From contig JAIWZP010000019.1 of NCBI GenBank assembly GCA_025201375.1, forward strand, positions 248,001 to 312,000: 64,000 nt of DNA, given 5' to 3'. This stretch comes from Gongronella butleri (lineage: Eukaryota > Mucoromycota > Mucoromycetes > Mucorales > Cunninghamellaceae). Each line of letters starts with the position of its first letter. The first letter of the stretch is position 1. Position numbers and translations under genes: made by a program. The notes beneath the pieces are model-generated. The model saw only the letters and a list, made by a program, of their open reading frames with translations. It had not been told where the DNA came from and made no database searches. This document shows, in pieces, positions 11,516-22,348 of the stretch.

Positions 11516-12607
11516 TCAGTCGCGCAGCTGGTACGCGACAAACGGCTCGATGCTGTGCTTGGATGTCGTGAGCGACTTTAGCTTGACATGCTCGCCACCA
11601 CCCGGAATAAAGCTCGGGCCGCTGTCTCCCCATGTCGGCGGAACAACCACGTCCTTGTTCGCGTACACAAGCACATTAAAAGTGCCTAAAAAGAACAATG
11701 CACGCGTCAATGGCGCATTTATCTCCTCCAAATCACCCGACGGCACCCAATATCACCTCCAATCGCTCCAATCGTTCCAATCGCTCCTCAATTGCTCCCA
11801 ATACCACCTCAATTGCCTTTTTTCTTTGCTTACACTCTTCCTCTAGCGTCGGCAAGAATGATACGGATGCGGTGATCTGCCGCAAAATCGCTTGGATCTC
11901 CTTTGTGCATTTTGACATGTCGTGCGCGATGGCGTCGCTGGAAATAATGCGAGAGAAAAACAGTGTCATTGTGCTGGTCCATGCCCATTGTCATTTGCTT
12001 CCATCCTTTTTTTTTTTTTTATTTACCCTGGTGGGATGGCCTTGATGTCGAATTGCCAGCGTTCCACGATCTCCTGGGTATCCTTGCTTTTAATGACAAG
12101 CACGAACTTGTTGAGCGTGTTTGTCTTGAGCCATGCTAGTCAAATGGAGGCACTGGGCGTCAGAAAAAGGCCACTGAGAGGCACACACGGCACTCATGAC
12201 GCGCAGAAGCGCGTGAAAAGCACAGAAACACGCGTTTTTTCTTGATTTCTTCTATTTTCTTACTGTTGAGTTGGTTGAGGATCTCGTCCAAGTAGTTGTT
12301 GACATCGTCGTCCAGTGACTTTAGCACATTAATGCCAAATTTCTTCACCACATGAAAGTCTTCGGGCGGGTACACGCCACGCTGGTATAAAATGCTTTGC
12401 GGCGAGTGAGCCTTGGCGTGTAAGGTGGGGTAGAGCACGTCACTTTTTTTTTTCTACCTGTGCAAGCTACATTCTAAACAGGGACGAGGCTGTGAGTCAT
12501 AATTTGGCGCGCGCGTGACGACAAAAGAGACGTTTGCGGTGCTTACCAAAGAATTGGACGACAATATCTGCCGCGCCTTCTATTTCAATAGACTTGTCCG
12601 TAGCCAT
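11516..12607 (-). CDS. MAD2: mitotic spindle checkpoint protein MAD2 (HORMA domain)
   Basis: Exons are 12547-12607, 12264 to about 12411, 12027-12135, 11834-11937 and 11516-11685, giving about 196 residues, the size of yeast Mad2. It is a HORMA-domain protein that binds Mad1 and Cdc20 at unattached kinetochores and restrains the anaphase-promoting complex. Diagnostic stretches in order: IVVQFF, SILYQRGVYP, ERWQFDIK, IRQITASV-type ILRQITASVSFLP, NVLVYANKDVVVP, and the C-terminal safety belt SGPSFI...FVAYQL. The identification is very secure. Oddity: at the first intron the canonical GT-AG join (donor 12546, acceptor before 12411) leaves one base too many, while the conserved frame needs exon 2 to begin at 12410. 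This may be a base error, an unusual splice or a feature I misread. Confidence 0.93.
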
Positions 12608-12877
12608 AGCAAAAAGGTGCAGCTGCCAGAGGTTGGGGGGAGGCGGAAAGCGGAAAGAACGATAACAGCCCAGCAGAGGATGTTTTTTTTTTTCAGCCGA
12701 GATTCGTGCGACGCGCAGTCGACTCAAAAAGGCAATGGAACTCACTTTCTCCGCCTTGCTGTGGCAAAATGACGTCGCCAAGTGGCAAACCTGACCCCTC
12801 AATCTTGCTTTTTTTATTTCTCTCTCTCTCACTCTTTTCTTTTCTTTCTTTTTTTTTTTCTCCAAAAAAAGTGAATC
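12608..12877. promoter_or_regulatory. shared divergent promoter, MAD2 / Pil1-like gene
   Basis: Only 270 bases separate the two start codons. The half next to the Pil1-like gene is a CT-repeat and T-run tract (about 12810-12865). No TATA box is obvious. Confidence 0.45.
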
Positions 12878-14974
12878 ATGGCTTCTTTTATTCAGAATCT
12901 TGTGAGCAATCAAAAAAATCAATACGACCAGAGCCTTCTTCAGTTCCTGGACAGCCAGAAAAAGGTGTCGCTGCAATGGCTACAAGTTGCCGACGAGCAG
13001 CGCATCGCGGCAAACAATTTCATGATGTATGGGCGCCCTCTTGGCGACGATCTCACGGTAAGCATTGCCTTAGCAGCATCCAAAGGGGCGTGATGGAAGG
13101 CGAAGGAGGCAGGATGACCCGCCATGAGCTTCTTATCAGTGCGAATGTGCGACTGACACGCCTAAAAACACGGCTTGTCTCTATTTTTTTCTTTTTTTTT
13201 TTTATTTGCCATCCAGGACGTCACTGGCAAGATGGGCAACCTGCTGAATACGTGGGTGCAAGTGGTCCGCGATTTTTCAGGTACGGGCAAAAGGGCGTGC
13301 GGGACGAGAGACAAAAATAAGTTTTGCGTCGTGTAACATCGGAAATGCAATTGCGGCACCATGCCCCTTTTTGCTCATGCTTGTTTTTTTTTTCCTGCAG
13401 AAACCTGTGATCAATTCCAAATGACGATGAAATCCATTGCGGATCGTGAGAGCACGTTGTTCCGATCGCGTGAAAAGAGACGCAAGCTGCAAGAGGCGCT
13501 GACCAATTTGGAGCGCGATCATCCTGCCGCCGTCGAGAAGCAAATGGAGCTAAAGGACAAGCTGCGCCGTGCCAATGAGGCTTCTGCAGCCGACGAATGC
13601 GAGATGGACAACTTTAAGCGCGTCGCTGTCCGCGAGTCCATGTACCTGTTTCTCAATGGCATGCACGAATTCGCCAGCAAGACCGATCTGGTGTCTGTCT
13701 TTGGAAAGTATGTTGCGGACGAGCTCGATGTTGCCCCCATCAAATGCCATGAAGAACGCAAACCCTATCAAGGTAAGCTGGAAAAAAAGAGAGAAAAAGG
13801 AAAAAGTGCGTGGAAAGTGCGTCGTGTGGCTCATTTTTTTTTTTTTTTTGAATCACGCGCCAGGATCGGAGCAGACGAGCCGCATTGTGAAGGATGCCTC
13901 GCAAGCCATCGAGGGCTGGACACCCGACAATGCCAAGCTGCGCCGCACATTGACAGCGCATCACGGGACCAATCCGCTCATTGCTCAGCAAAAGGCTTTG
14001 CCACCTGCGCCATCCGAGTCATCGTCCACCACGTCCGCGTCCAATTCGACGTCCCGTCGCCCACCACCACCCCTGACGTCACAAGATTCCACCTTTTCGC
14101 TCCACAAACCGGATGCCGCTGAAACTACACCCGTCGACCAGCTCCAACAGCACCGCGTGTCACCCGTGCCATCGGCATCCACGTCAACGTCAGGCAACAA
14201 TCAGCCGTCGCCGTCCAATTCCTCCGGTTTGTACCCGTCGCCGTCCACATCGCAAAAACGACCTCTGTCTTCCAGCAGCACCGGCCCACCTCAGCCTGCT
14301 CCCTCGTCATCGACTCAAACAGCCAGCGCATCGCATTATGCTGGCGGATTCTCAACCGTGTACCTGGTAAGATGAAAAGAAGACGCAAGTTTCGCGTATT
14401 TTTCGGTTTTTCGTTTTTTCCATTGTCACTAACGCGTCCAATTGGAATGTAAATGCAGGGCTTGCCAGATCACCAAAAGCTGTACCAATTCTACACGAAT
14501 TATTCGCCACCAAGGACGTATGAGGAGATGATGACGCACACATTTGACTCCAATGCCGTTTTCCACCCCAATGTTGGCGGCCAGCAGCAGCCTGGCGCAC
14601 GTGTCGATGCAGGCGGCTTTGCACTGCCCGGCAATCAATTCTTACATCCGTCGCAATCGACGTCCACCTCTACCAGCAGCCAACGACAGCCGCAAAAGCC
14701 CTCGGGCCATCATCGCCACACTTCCTCTGTGTCATCCACGTCCTCCTTGTCCCCGCCGAGCCCCCATCTCTCGCCTCGCGCAGGCTCGCCTGTGCCCACG
14801 TCATCGGCAGCACCGCCGCAGCAGCAAAGCGAGGATCTGCTGACGCCGTCGCGCTCTAGCTCCCATTCGCGCAGCTCATCCCCCCAGCCAAAGCCCTCGG
14901 TGTCAACATCCTCTCACAAATCGCAATCACGCATTGCCGCGTTGCGTGCCAAATTCCAAGGCAGCTCAGATTAG
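12878..14974 (+). CDS. Pil1/LSP1-family eisosome BAR-domain protein with long Ser/Pro tail
   Basis: Five exons (12878-13057, 13217-13280, 13401-13772, 13864-14366, 14459-14974) give 544 residues. Residues ~1-225 match the Pil1/Lsp1 BAR domain. DDLTDVTGKMG corresponds to the family's DD(V/L)(S/T)D(I/V)T(D/G)K(L/M)G, then come DQFQMTMKSI, a SREKR(R/K) motif, and an ALxxWT-like QAIEGWTPDNAKL end. Such proteins self-assemble on the inner face of the plasma membrane and shape furrow-like eisosomes. The remaining ~310 residues are Ser/Thr/Pro/Gln-rich low complexity with one ordered-looking insert near 385-420 (YQFYTNYSPPRTYEEMM), and the tail ends RIAALRAKFQGSSD. The tail is much longer than in yeast Pil1 (339 aa) and could be a phosphorylation-regulated linker. 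A poly(A)-type aataaa lies near 15113. Confidence 0.8.
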
Positions 14975-15149
14975 ACCTCGTCGAAGTTTCTATGTATAAC
15001 ACGCGTAAATAGACAACATATGATTATATTTTCAATATTCCACGTATTCCCCATGGTCATCCAAGTGCCTATGGACATTTTACAGCACTATGAATTGTGA
15101 TAGACTATTCCAATAAAGGCACAATGCCGATGAACATACAAACGACATC

Positions 15150-16095
15150 TTAATTGCTGCCAATTGAACTGAAACTCGTCATTGCACACTATCCAATGCC
15201 CGCACACGTCCAGCAATGGGCTCATTCGAACGAGAACTATCGTTGTAGCTTGATGAAGGAGCAAACGTCCTTGTTAATAATGTCGTCATCGACAAACGAC
15301 CAAAAAGTTACGAAACACGCTCTTTTCGACACGTACCATCAGATAATTAGTGTACAGCAAAACTCGACACCTGCTTTTGTGCGCAAATATCGGGTCCTCG
15401 CAGGATGTGAATTGCAAGACACTTTGTATTGTAGCAACGCGGTAAAATCATGCTTTATAAAATATCGATTTATGAGAATGCCAAATTAGCAGGGACATTT
15501 TGAAAGTCTGCGAAATATAGGCACGACCGTGTGTATCAGCTTCATAGCATCTGAATCCACTTGGTTTTGTCTCAGGGGCGCGTCCCGATGACGAGTAATC
15601 GCTGATTAACGCTATTTTCACTAAAAGTCGCCTGTTCTCAACATTTACATCAACGATTCCTTGCCATAGGGACGCGTCGCCGGGACAAAACCAAGTGGAT
15701 TCAGATGCTACGAAGCTGATGCACACGGTCAAGCCAATGCCTCGCAAACTTTCAAAATGTCCCTGCTAAAATGGCATTCACAGAATCCTCTTTTTTACAA
15801 AATGCGATTTGACCACGTTTGCACTAAGAAAGTGTCCTGAAATTTACACCAAAGCTGGACCCAATCCTTGCGCACAAACCCAGATCTTGAGCGCCTCCGT
15901 ACACCAAAAACATATCGCTGTATTCTAAAAAGAAGCGTCGTTTGCTGTCTTTGGCTTGTTTGTCAATGGCGACTTTTACTAACAAGACATTTTGCTCCTC
16001 AATCACGATATTACGAGGCTCCTCATTCGAATGAGCCTGGCGCTGAAGTTCTGCGGCCACTGGATGACGCGCAATTGGAATTTCTTGCTCTTAGA
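15150..16095. repeat. palindromic repeat family A, copy 2 (nearly full-length palindrome)
   Basis: The whole ~950 bases fold on themselves. 15160-15310 pairs with 15945-16085 (shared box gctcattcgaa, then aggagcaaa and gac-aaac). 15350-15440 pairs with 15790-15910 (tgtgcgcaa, ggacact). 15440-15570 pairs with 15655-15830 (cagggacattttgaaagt and atctgaatccacttggtttt are nearly identical on opposite strands). The central unpaired part is only about 80 bases. It lies between the convergent 3' ends of the Pil1-like gene and RNA1. Confidence 0.8.
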
Positions 16096-16433
16096 GTGGG
16101 GTCAGACTAAACCCTGATGCGGTTTTATCCTTCCCAATGGAAACGCGGATCATAAAAAGATTTACAAAAGACCGAGCACGATTGAATGAACGAAATGTGT
16201 ATTAAATATGAATAAATCTGGCCAATTGCGCAAATATTGCGGTTTAGAGGGGGTGAGAAGGGGGAAGCACAAGTGACTGAGGTCATGATTGCCAGTCAAA
16301 TGCGCTTAAAAGAGGAATGAGGCCATGGGGGGTGGGGGTGGGGGTGAGGTAAAACCAAACATGATATAAAGGGGAGAGGGATGGGCGCGACAAAACAAAA
16401 AAAAAAAAAGAAGAAAAGAGGAAAAAGTACCAT

Positions 16434-17753
16434 CTAAATGTGCGTCTTGTCCAATTGCTTGACAAGGTCGTCTTCTTCTTCCTTGTCTTGTTCCTTGGAG
16501 ACAGGCTCCTTGGCTTCTTCTTCGTCGGCCGCGGCAACGAGCTCGTCTTCTTCTTCCTCTTCTTCTTCTTCCTCGTCGCTGTCAAGCTCCTCCATGTCAT
16601 CGAGCTCATCGAGGGCGTCCTCGTGTTCCCATTCGGCGAGAGCCTCTTGGATGAGCAGCGCCTCCATCTCGTCGGCAACGAAGCGGTTGCCATTGAGCTC
16701 CAGCAGGATGAGGTCCTTGAGATGCTGCTTGATGGCGCTGGCGAGGGTGACGATGGCGGGCGCCGTGATTTCATTGTACTGGAGGTGCAGGTTCGTCAGG
16801 CGCGTGTTTGTGCCCTTTTCGAGGGCATTGGCCAGAGCGATGCCGCCATTCTTGCCGAGCAGACAGTCGCCCACGTTGAGGATCGTGAGTTTTGGCCAGT
16901 TTTCAAGGGCTTCGGCAAGGGCTTGGCTGCCCTTGGCCGTGAACGTGTTATCCTGCAAGTCCAGGTGCTCGAGATGCTCACACTTGGCCAGGCCTTCGAC
17001 AATCGTCTTGATGCCTTCGGGACGGATGCCGTTTTGTGGCATGCGCACGACGCGCAGCGTGCCGTGCGACGCAAACGCCGTGGCAAGCGCCTTGGAGCTG
17101 GCGTCTTCCAGGCGATTGCGGCCGCAGATGATCGTGTGCAGCGACGACGCGCGATTTTCGGCGCGCGCCTTGTCGGCATTGGCCTGCAGCGCCTTGGCAA
17201 TCATCGTGCCACCCCCAATGCCCAGACCATTGTTGTTCAGGCGCAGAATGCGCAGCGTCTTGGTATTCGACAAAAAGTCAATCAGAGGCTCCGCACCAGC
17301 AGGGCCAAACGCATTGTCCGACAAATCAAGCTCCTCAAGCGCCGTGCACTCGAATGCATCACACAAAGACTTAAGCGCAAGCGGAATCTCGTTCAACAGG
17401 CGACCCGTGAAGATGTCAGACAGCGCCGCCACCTGTAAAGAAGAGTGCGTCAGCATTTCCGCCCCCCTTCAAAACACCTGTTCGTTTTTTCGTTTGCTTT
17501 TTTCCCCTTTTCTTTGTATTTTTTTTTTTTTTACCTTGAGGGTGGATCGCGACTTGAGCGCGCTGGCAAGGGCCTCGCCGGCCTCGACACCAATTGTGTT
17601 ACCGCTCAGGCGGATCTCCTGCAAATCGTCCATCTGCATGATCGTGTCGACAAAGGCTTGGACATCGTCAACCGAGTTGAGTTTGAGGCCCTTGCCTTGA
17701 ATTGAGAACACTGTGTTGTCTTCTAAAGTGTATTCGTTGATAGGAGCAACCAT
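16434..17753 (-). CDS. RNA1: Ran GTPase-activating protein RNA1 (leucine-rich repeats)
   Basis: Two exons (17535-17753 and 16434-17432) give 405 residues, matching yeast Rna1 (407). It activates GTP hydrolysis by Ran in the cytoplasm and so sets the direction of nuclear transport. Evidence: tandem leucine-rich repeats of the ribonuclease-inhibitor type (LEELDLSDNAFG, LRILRLNNNGLG, LEHLDLQDNTF, LTNLHLQYNEI), and the conserved DIFTGRL segment directly after the intron. The motif NGIRPEGI near residue 210 and an acidic Glu/Asp tail (residues ~350-380) with a short basic end are also typical of RanGAP. The catalytic-type Arg of family RanGAPs appears to lie in the N-terminal TGRL loop. The intron is pyrimidine-rich with a 13-base A-run at its donor side. 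The plus strand has long open frames opposite this gene; they are shadows. Confidence 0.95.
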
Positions 17754-18198
17754 AGTACAAATGAAAAAGAGTCTCCAAAGGGGAAAAAGGCAGAAAAGGA
17801 AAAAGTGAAAGAAAGTGGCAACGTAAAAGAAGTGTAAACGATCGAAAGAAAAGAAAAAAAAAGGCTGAGTTTCAATATCTCTCGGCGGGTGGCACATGAC
17901 TTAAAAAGAAGCTTTTTGCCCTTTTTCCGAGACGCGTGAGCATCTTCACGATTGGCATTCATCTTGGAACAGAAGAAGAACCTCGTTTTAGAATTAAGAT
18001 TTTATCAATTGTTTCTTTTGTGTGCGTGTGTTTTTTTTTTTTTTGCATGATCATCGAGGGTAACATAGACAAAAAGTCCAAACATCCGTCAAAAAAAGTT
18101 TATTTTGCAATTAAAAGTAGTAAAAGAGGAGCGAGTGGAAGGGCGAAAGGGGGGATCGATTTACAGGCATGGAGTTGAAAGCGAAGGGGGGGGGAAAA
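17754..18198. other. RNA1 upstream region and downstream flank of the wall-protein gene
   Basis: 445 bases without a gene. A T-run lies at 18031-18043. Nothing else is supportable. Confidence 0.4.
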
Positions 18199-18857
18199 TT
18201 AGAGGAGCTGGGAAGCAATGACAATAGCAGCAACGGCAACAACACCCTTGGCCGAGGAAACCAAGTGCGAACCAGCCGACGAGCCAGCTGGTGACGTGGA
18301 CGACGACGCCGTGGGGGGCTTGGTACCGACGGAGGGCGCCGACGAGCTGCCAGCCGCGGGCGCAGAGGGCGCGGACGACGACACGGGCGTCGATGGCTGC
18401 GTGGAGGGCGTCGAAGTGTTGGACGTGATGCCACCACCAACACCACCCTCAATGGAGAAGGGGCCAGCAAAGGCAAGGTCAGGCGACGTGCCCAATTCAA
18501 AGGCATCTAAAAAAGAACAAAAAACGCGTTAGTTAAAAGCGCGTTTACGCGATTTTTTTGTCATTTTTGCTTACACTCGGCGCCATTCTCGATCTCGTAA
18601 GGGATCTTCCAAGTGTAGTGGCCGGCGGCCGTGTCAACATTCTGGGCAATGGTTGTGACGGGCTGCAGGGCCGTGGAGGGACCACGGGCCAAGACGATTT
18701 GTGAAATGCTGGGCACCGAGGGATTGACCCAAGAGATGATGCAGTCTTGGCCGGCCTTGAGCTTGGAGCCTGACAAGGGAGACGTGATGGACACAATGGC
18801 AGCTTGCTGGGCCGAAGCGACAGCAAGCAGGGCAGAGGCGATCAAGGCAAACTTCAT
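18199..18857 (-). CDS. Kre9/Knh-like Ser/Thr-rich GPI-anchored cell-wall protein
   Basis: Two exons (18575-18857, 18199-18506) give 196 residues. A cleavable signal peptide (MKFALIASALLAVASA) is followed by a beta-sandwich Ser-Thr-rich GPI/Kre9-Knh N-terminal domain (residues ~20-118). That domain has the family pattern ITSPLSGSKLKAGQ, ISW near residue 42, YTWKIPYE near 82-89 and GAEYAFELG across the intron. Then comes a Ser/Thr/Pro/Ala-rich stalk (119-175), and the protein ends in a hydrophobic segment (VVAVAAIVIASQLL) of the GPI-anchor signal type. It would be secreted, anchored to the plasma membrane or wall, and tied to beta-glucan or wall assembly by family inference. A perfect TATA box lies 98 bases upstream. 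Confidence 0.85.
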
Positions 18858-18954
18858 GATGATGCAAAAAAAAAGAGAGGAATCGAGGGAAAGAAAAAAA
18901 AGAGACTCAGAGGAAAGAAAAAAAACTCGACACGCTCCTTTTCATTGCCTCTCA

Positions 18955-18962
18955 CTTTTATA
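18955..18962 (-). promoter_or_regulatory. TATA box of the GPI wall-protein gene
   Basis: TATAAAAG on the minus strand about 98 bases upstream of the ATG at 18857, a canonical match at a canonical distance. This fits a highly expressed wall-protein gene. Confidence 0.6.
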
Positions 18963-21345
18963 GGCGAGTGATCTCCCAATTATTTTTTTTTGTGTGATTT
19001 GCCTTTAAGGAGTCGCATGTTGATAAATGATAGGGGGACGCGGTCGGAGTACGACGCGCATGATGATGAGCGACAAGAACAGGTACAGAGCATGATTTTT
19101 TTATTTTTATTTTTATCGCACATTGAGCGTCCTTGTTCTTGCGTGCCCATCTCCTATTTTTTTTCAGGCAAAACACACACACACACGCACACATCTAGCT
19201 CTCCTTGGCTCGCGCGGCTGTGAAAGCTGCTTTCAAAAAAGGCGTCTCCTCATCCTTGGTGACAGAAAAAAAAGCGTGGGGAGCCAAAGAGGAAAATGAG
19301 GAGACACAAGAGGAGAAGACGAGGGAGCCTTGCCCTTTCATTTTTACTATGGTGTCATCATCCCCCAATGGACAAAATTCAAGAACGAGAGAGCAAATTT
19401 CATTTTGCTTATCCATGTCTGGCTACGTCTTTATTTGTGAGCAATTGAGCGCCCTGCGGTGTGCCGGTCAAAGTGCATGAACATCACAGGTCGATTTCGA
19501 GAAAAGAGTCGCGTCCCAATGGGCATCATTTGCGCTCACGGGCCCTCGCATTGCGAGTATAACTTGCATGGCCGCGGATCGTCAGGATAATCAAGGCCGA
19601 GTGTCGTCTAGGTGTCAATTTTTTTTCGTAACGATCATGGCCATCTTCACCCAGTTGCTCGTCAATTGACCCAAAGAAAGGCGTCTGCCAGGTCTATAGG
19701 GATTTTTTTTTGTTTCAGGAGTAAGGCAATAGCAAGATCAACATGCTATTTTGTTAGTCTCTCCTGGCCGTCACACGCCTCCTTTTTTTTTCTTTTGGTA
19801 CGTTTGACCCCTTTTTGATGCACCTCCTTGGAGTGGAACGTTGAGATCTCATTCACATGCACGACGAGCGCTTTGCTTTTCTGTTTTTTTTTTTTTTTGT
19901 TTTTTTTTTTTTTTGTTTTTTTTTTTTTTTTTTACCGGGATCAAGCATGGCAAAATCATCATGGTCAATATTTTGCGACGATCCCTCAACCTGCATCACA
20001 CCTCTCTCTCTATTTCTCCCTTTCAACCTCTCCTCATCATCGGCCCCATTCCGCCCCCTCCACTCTCCCCTTCGCCCCGCAGCCTTCTTTGGATCAAAGG
20101 ATGGAGACTTGTTGCCATTGGAGGCCCAAAACACCCCACGAGTGCTTGAATTTCATTTGCAAACATGTGGGCCATTAACAATTTGCTTGTATTAATTCGC
20201 GTTGCGCCAAATTCATGCGCTATGGATGCTCTTGTAGGTCACAATTCGAATCAATTGAGAAAAAAAAAAAAAGGGACTTGGGTGTGACAAGACAAGAAGG
20301 GGGCAATCGTAGATCAAGATGAGGTGGGACAAGCAGCTGACGAGCTGCCATGGGTTGAAAAAGACGAGAATCAAGTGCATGGCGGGTGCACGCCATGCAT
20401 GCAGCTTGAGATCGACGAGTTTGCACACAAAGATATTCATTTATGCGGAGTTCGGGCATGGTTTGACTTGGTCAAGTCGTTTGCCGCGTCCATTGCGGCT
20501 CGTTATGGGTTGGCCAGCGGCACATCTTTCCTGGGGGGGGCCACAATTGAGCGGCGTCAGCGGCTGTCCACTCAAGTCTAGCCTTCCATGAGCGGCCAAA
20601 AGAACTTTTGCGCCTGTAACCTTGCGACGCCACGTTGGATTCCTTGTGCACCGTGCCCTCACTCGAAGCTGACGCGTCAATTGACTCTTTGCGCGAAACG
20701 AGGCGTTGAGACAGGGAAAGCCCTCGTCAAAGAGCCGATGAAGCCCAAATCAAGAAGCGAGAATCGTGTCACGTCAAACCCAATTCGATGCAAGTGCTTT
20801 AATTTGGCCTCTTTTTGCATCCGTCCCAGTGATTTGATAATGGCATGACTTGATTTCAACGTCTCATTGCTGTTGGAATGAGGTATAAACGGGGTTCGCA
20901 GCATGACTGATGAGGTCATTTGCGCCATTTGAAAAAAAAAATCAGGGGCAGGGCAAAGCATGGGCTTGGGCATGGGCTCGCGTCTGCACCCAATAGGGCA
21001 TGGTGGTGCACACACAATGGTGGTGTGCTCCATGACAATGGATGGGACCATAATGGGCAAAGTCTCGTGAGTTGGCTTTTTTCGCTTGACAACTGCTGTT
21101 GGCCAGACACATGATGATGGTGACACGAGCAAAAGAAGGCACTGGGACTTGGCTGGAGCTAAGCACGCCAGCGGAGCTTCGCGTGTCTGTGCCACAAAGC
21201 AGGGAAAAAAATCTATTTTTACCGAGCCCGCATTTAAAAACATATGGTGCCTTTGCAAGGATCTCATTTTTTTTCTTTCTTTTCTCTCTTTTTTTTTCTT
21301 GCATATTCTCAATTACCCTGTCATCCCAGCATCCAATCTTACATC
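18963..21345. other. 2.4-kb gene-poor region
   Basis: No gene can be supported. Features: a (CA)n-like stretch at about 19173-19190, a compound T-run at 19884-19933 with G interruptions, and a GA-rich block near 19290-19320. From 20288 to 20581 one plus-strand frame stays open for 97 codons with ordinary amino-acid composition (ending ATIERRQRLSTQV, stop at 20579-20581). It has no ATG near its start and no recognisable family; it could be a lone exon, a decayed gene or chance. A TATAAAC at about 20884 is too far from the C2 gene to assign. Confidence 0.4.
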
Positions 21346-22065
21346 ATGACGAAATGCAAGCTACGAATGGGCGTCATCTGTGGTCGTGGCCTTGCTGCCG
21401 CGTAAGTAAATCAAAAAATAAGGAGAGGTCCAAATGCACGACAATCAATGCGCATGACGGGACGCAAAAGTGCTTGTCAAAAAAACAAAGAGAATCATGA
21501 AAAGTGAAGCATTGCCTCCGTTTAACGTGTTTTTTCTTTCTTGTGTGTGTTTTCAGTGACAAGACGGGCTTTTCCGACCCCTATGCGGTGATCCGCATCA
21601 ATGACAAAAAGCACACGACCAAGGTCGTCAAACAGACACTCGACCCGGACTGGAATTACGAGTTCGACATCTCAATCAAGGCCGGCAACGTGCCCGTGCT
21701 GATCAATGTGACGGTGTGGGACAAGGACCGCCTGGGACGCGATTTCCTGGGCGAGATCAATATACCCTTCAAGAACGTGTTTGACAGAAACGCCGGCGGC
21801 GCTAATGACGGCGTCGCGCGTCATTATGCGGACCCTGAAAACCACGAGGGCTGGTACACGCTGCACAAACGCATGGAAAAAAACAATGTGTCGGGCGAGA
21901 TTGCTATCAAGTTTGGCTTCATCGAGCAGACCGTGCGGCCATGCGAGGCGTAAGTCTAAAAAAAAAACGAGAGAATCAGATATTGGGCGCTGATTCCACC
22001 CATGTTTTTTTTTTTTTCTCAGGTACATGCAATTTTGGCAGAGTCTTGGGTTTGCTCAGCCATAG
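21346..22065 (+). CDS. small single C2-domain protein
   Basis: Three exons (21346-21401, 21557-21949, 22023-22065) give 163 residues. It is essentially one C2 domain: GVICGRGLAAADKTGFSDPY carries the first Ca-binding loop (Asp in ADKTGFSD), and VTVWDKDRLGRDFLGE supplies the second Asp-rich loop (WDKDRLGRD). Strands such as TKVVKQTLDPDWNYEF lie between. This pattern predicts Ca2+-dependent binding to anionic phospholipids at a membrane. After the domain only a short tail remains (MQFWQSLGFAQP). Without the last splice the protein would stop right after PCEA; I prefer splicing because donor gtaagt and the T-rich acceptor are both strong. The C2 domain resembles those of Psd2-type phosphatidylserine decarboxylases, but no enzyme domain is present. 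The first exon/intron split falls inside the first calcium loop. Confidence 0.75.
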
Positions 22066-22269
22066 TCTCCCCATTTCTTTTTCTCTTTTGGTTTTACCCT
22101 TGTACACCTTCTTCATCCATCACACAATCACAGTTAAAAAAGAAAAGACCCAATTGCATTTGTACCATTTTACTTTTTATATCCTTGGCTTGGGTTGGCC
22201 AATTCTTGTGTCACCAGACCAACAGGGGGCTGCTTGATGACCAAATTTGTCGAACAAAAGATTTTTGTC

Positions 22270-22277
22270 TATAAAAG
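22270..22277 (+). promoter_or_regulatory. TATA box of the alpha/beta hydrolase gene
   Basis: TATAAAAG 79 bases upstream of the ATG at 22349. The intervening leader has a T-run at about 22331-22347. Confidence 0.5.
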
Positions 22278-22348
22278 AGGAGCTGGTGGGCGCGCGCTCA
22301 CGCGCAAAGAGGAAAGCCGTGGCGTTTGCATTTTTTTTTTTTTTTTTG

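Noticed and set aside
16438..17700. Long plus-strand open frames (up to 420 codons) opposite RNA1
   Set aside because: They are shadows of a GC-biased coding strand; composition is Ser/Arg/Leu-rich and only the minus strand shows the leucine-rich repeats.
19173..19190. Possible CRISPR-like or satellite array
   Set aside because: Only a short CA dinucleotide run; no repeat-spacer structure anywhere in the window.
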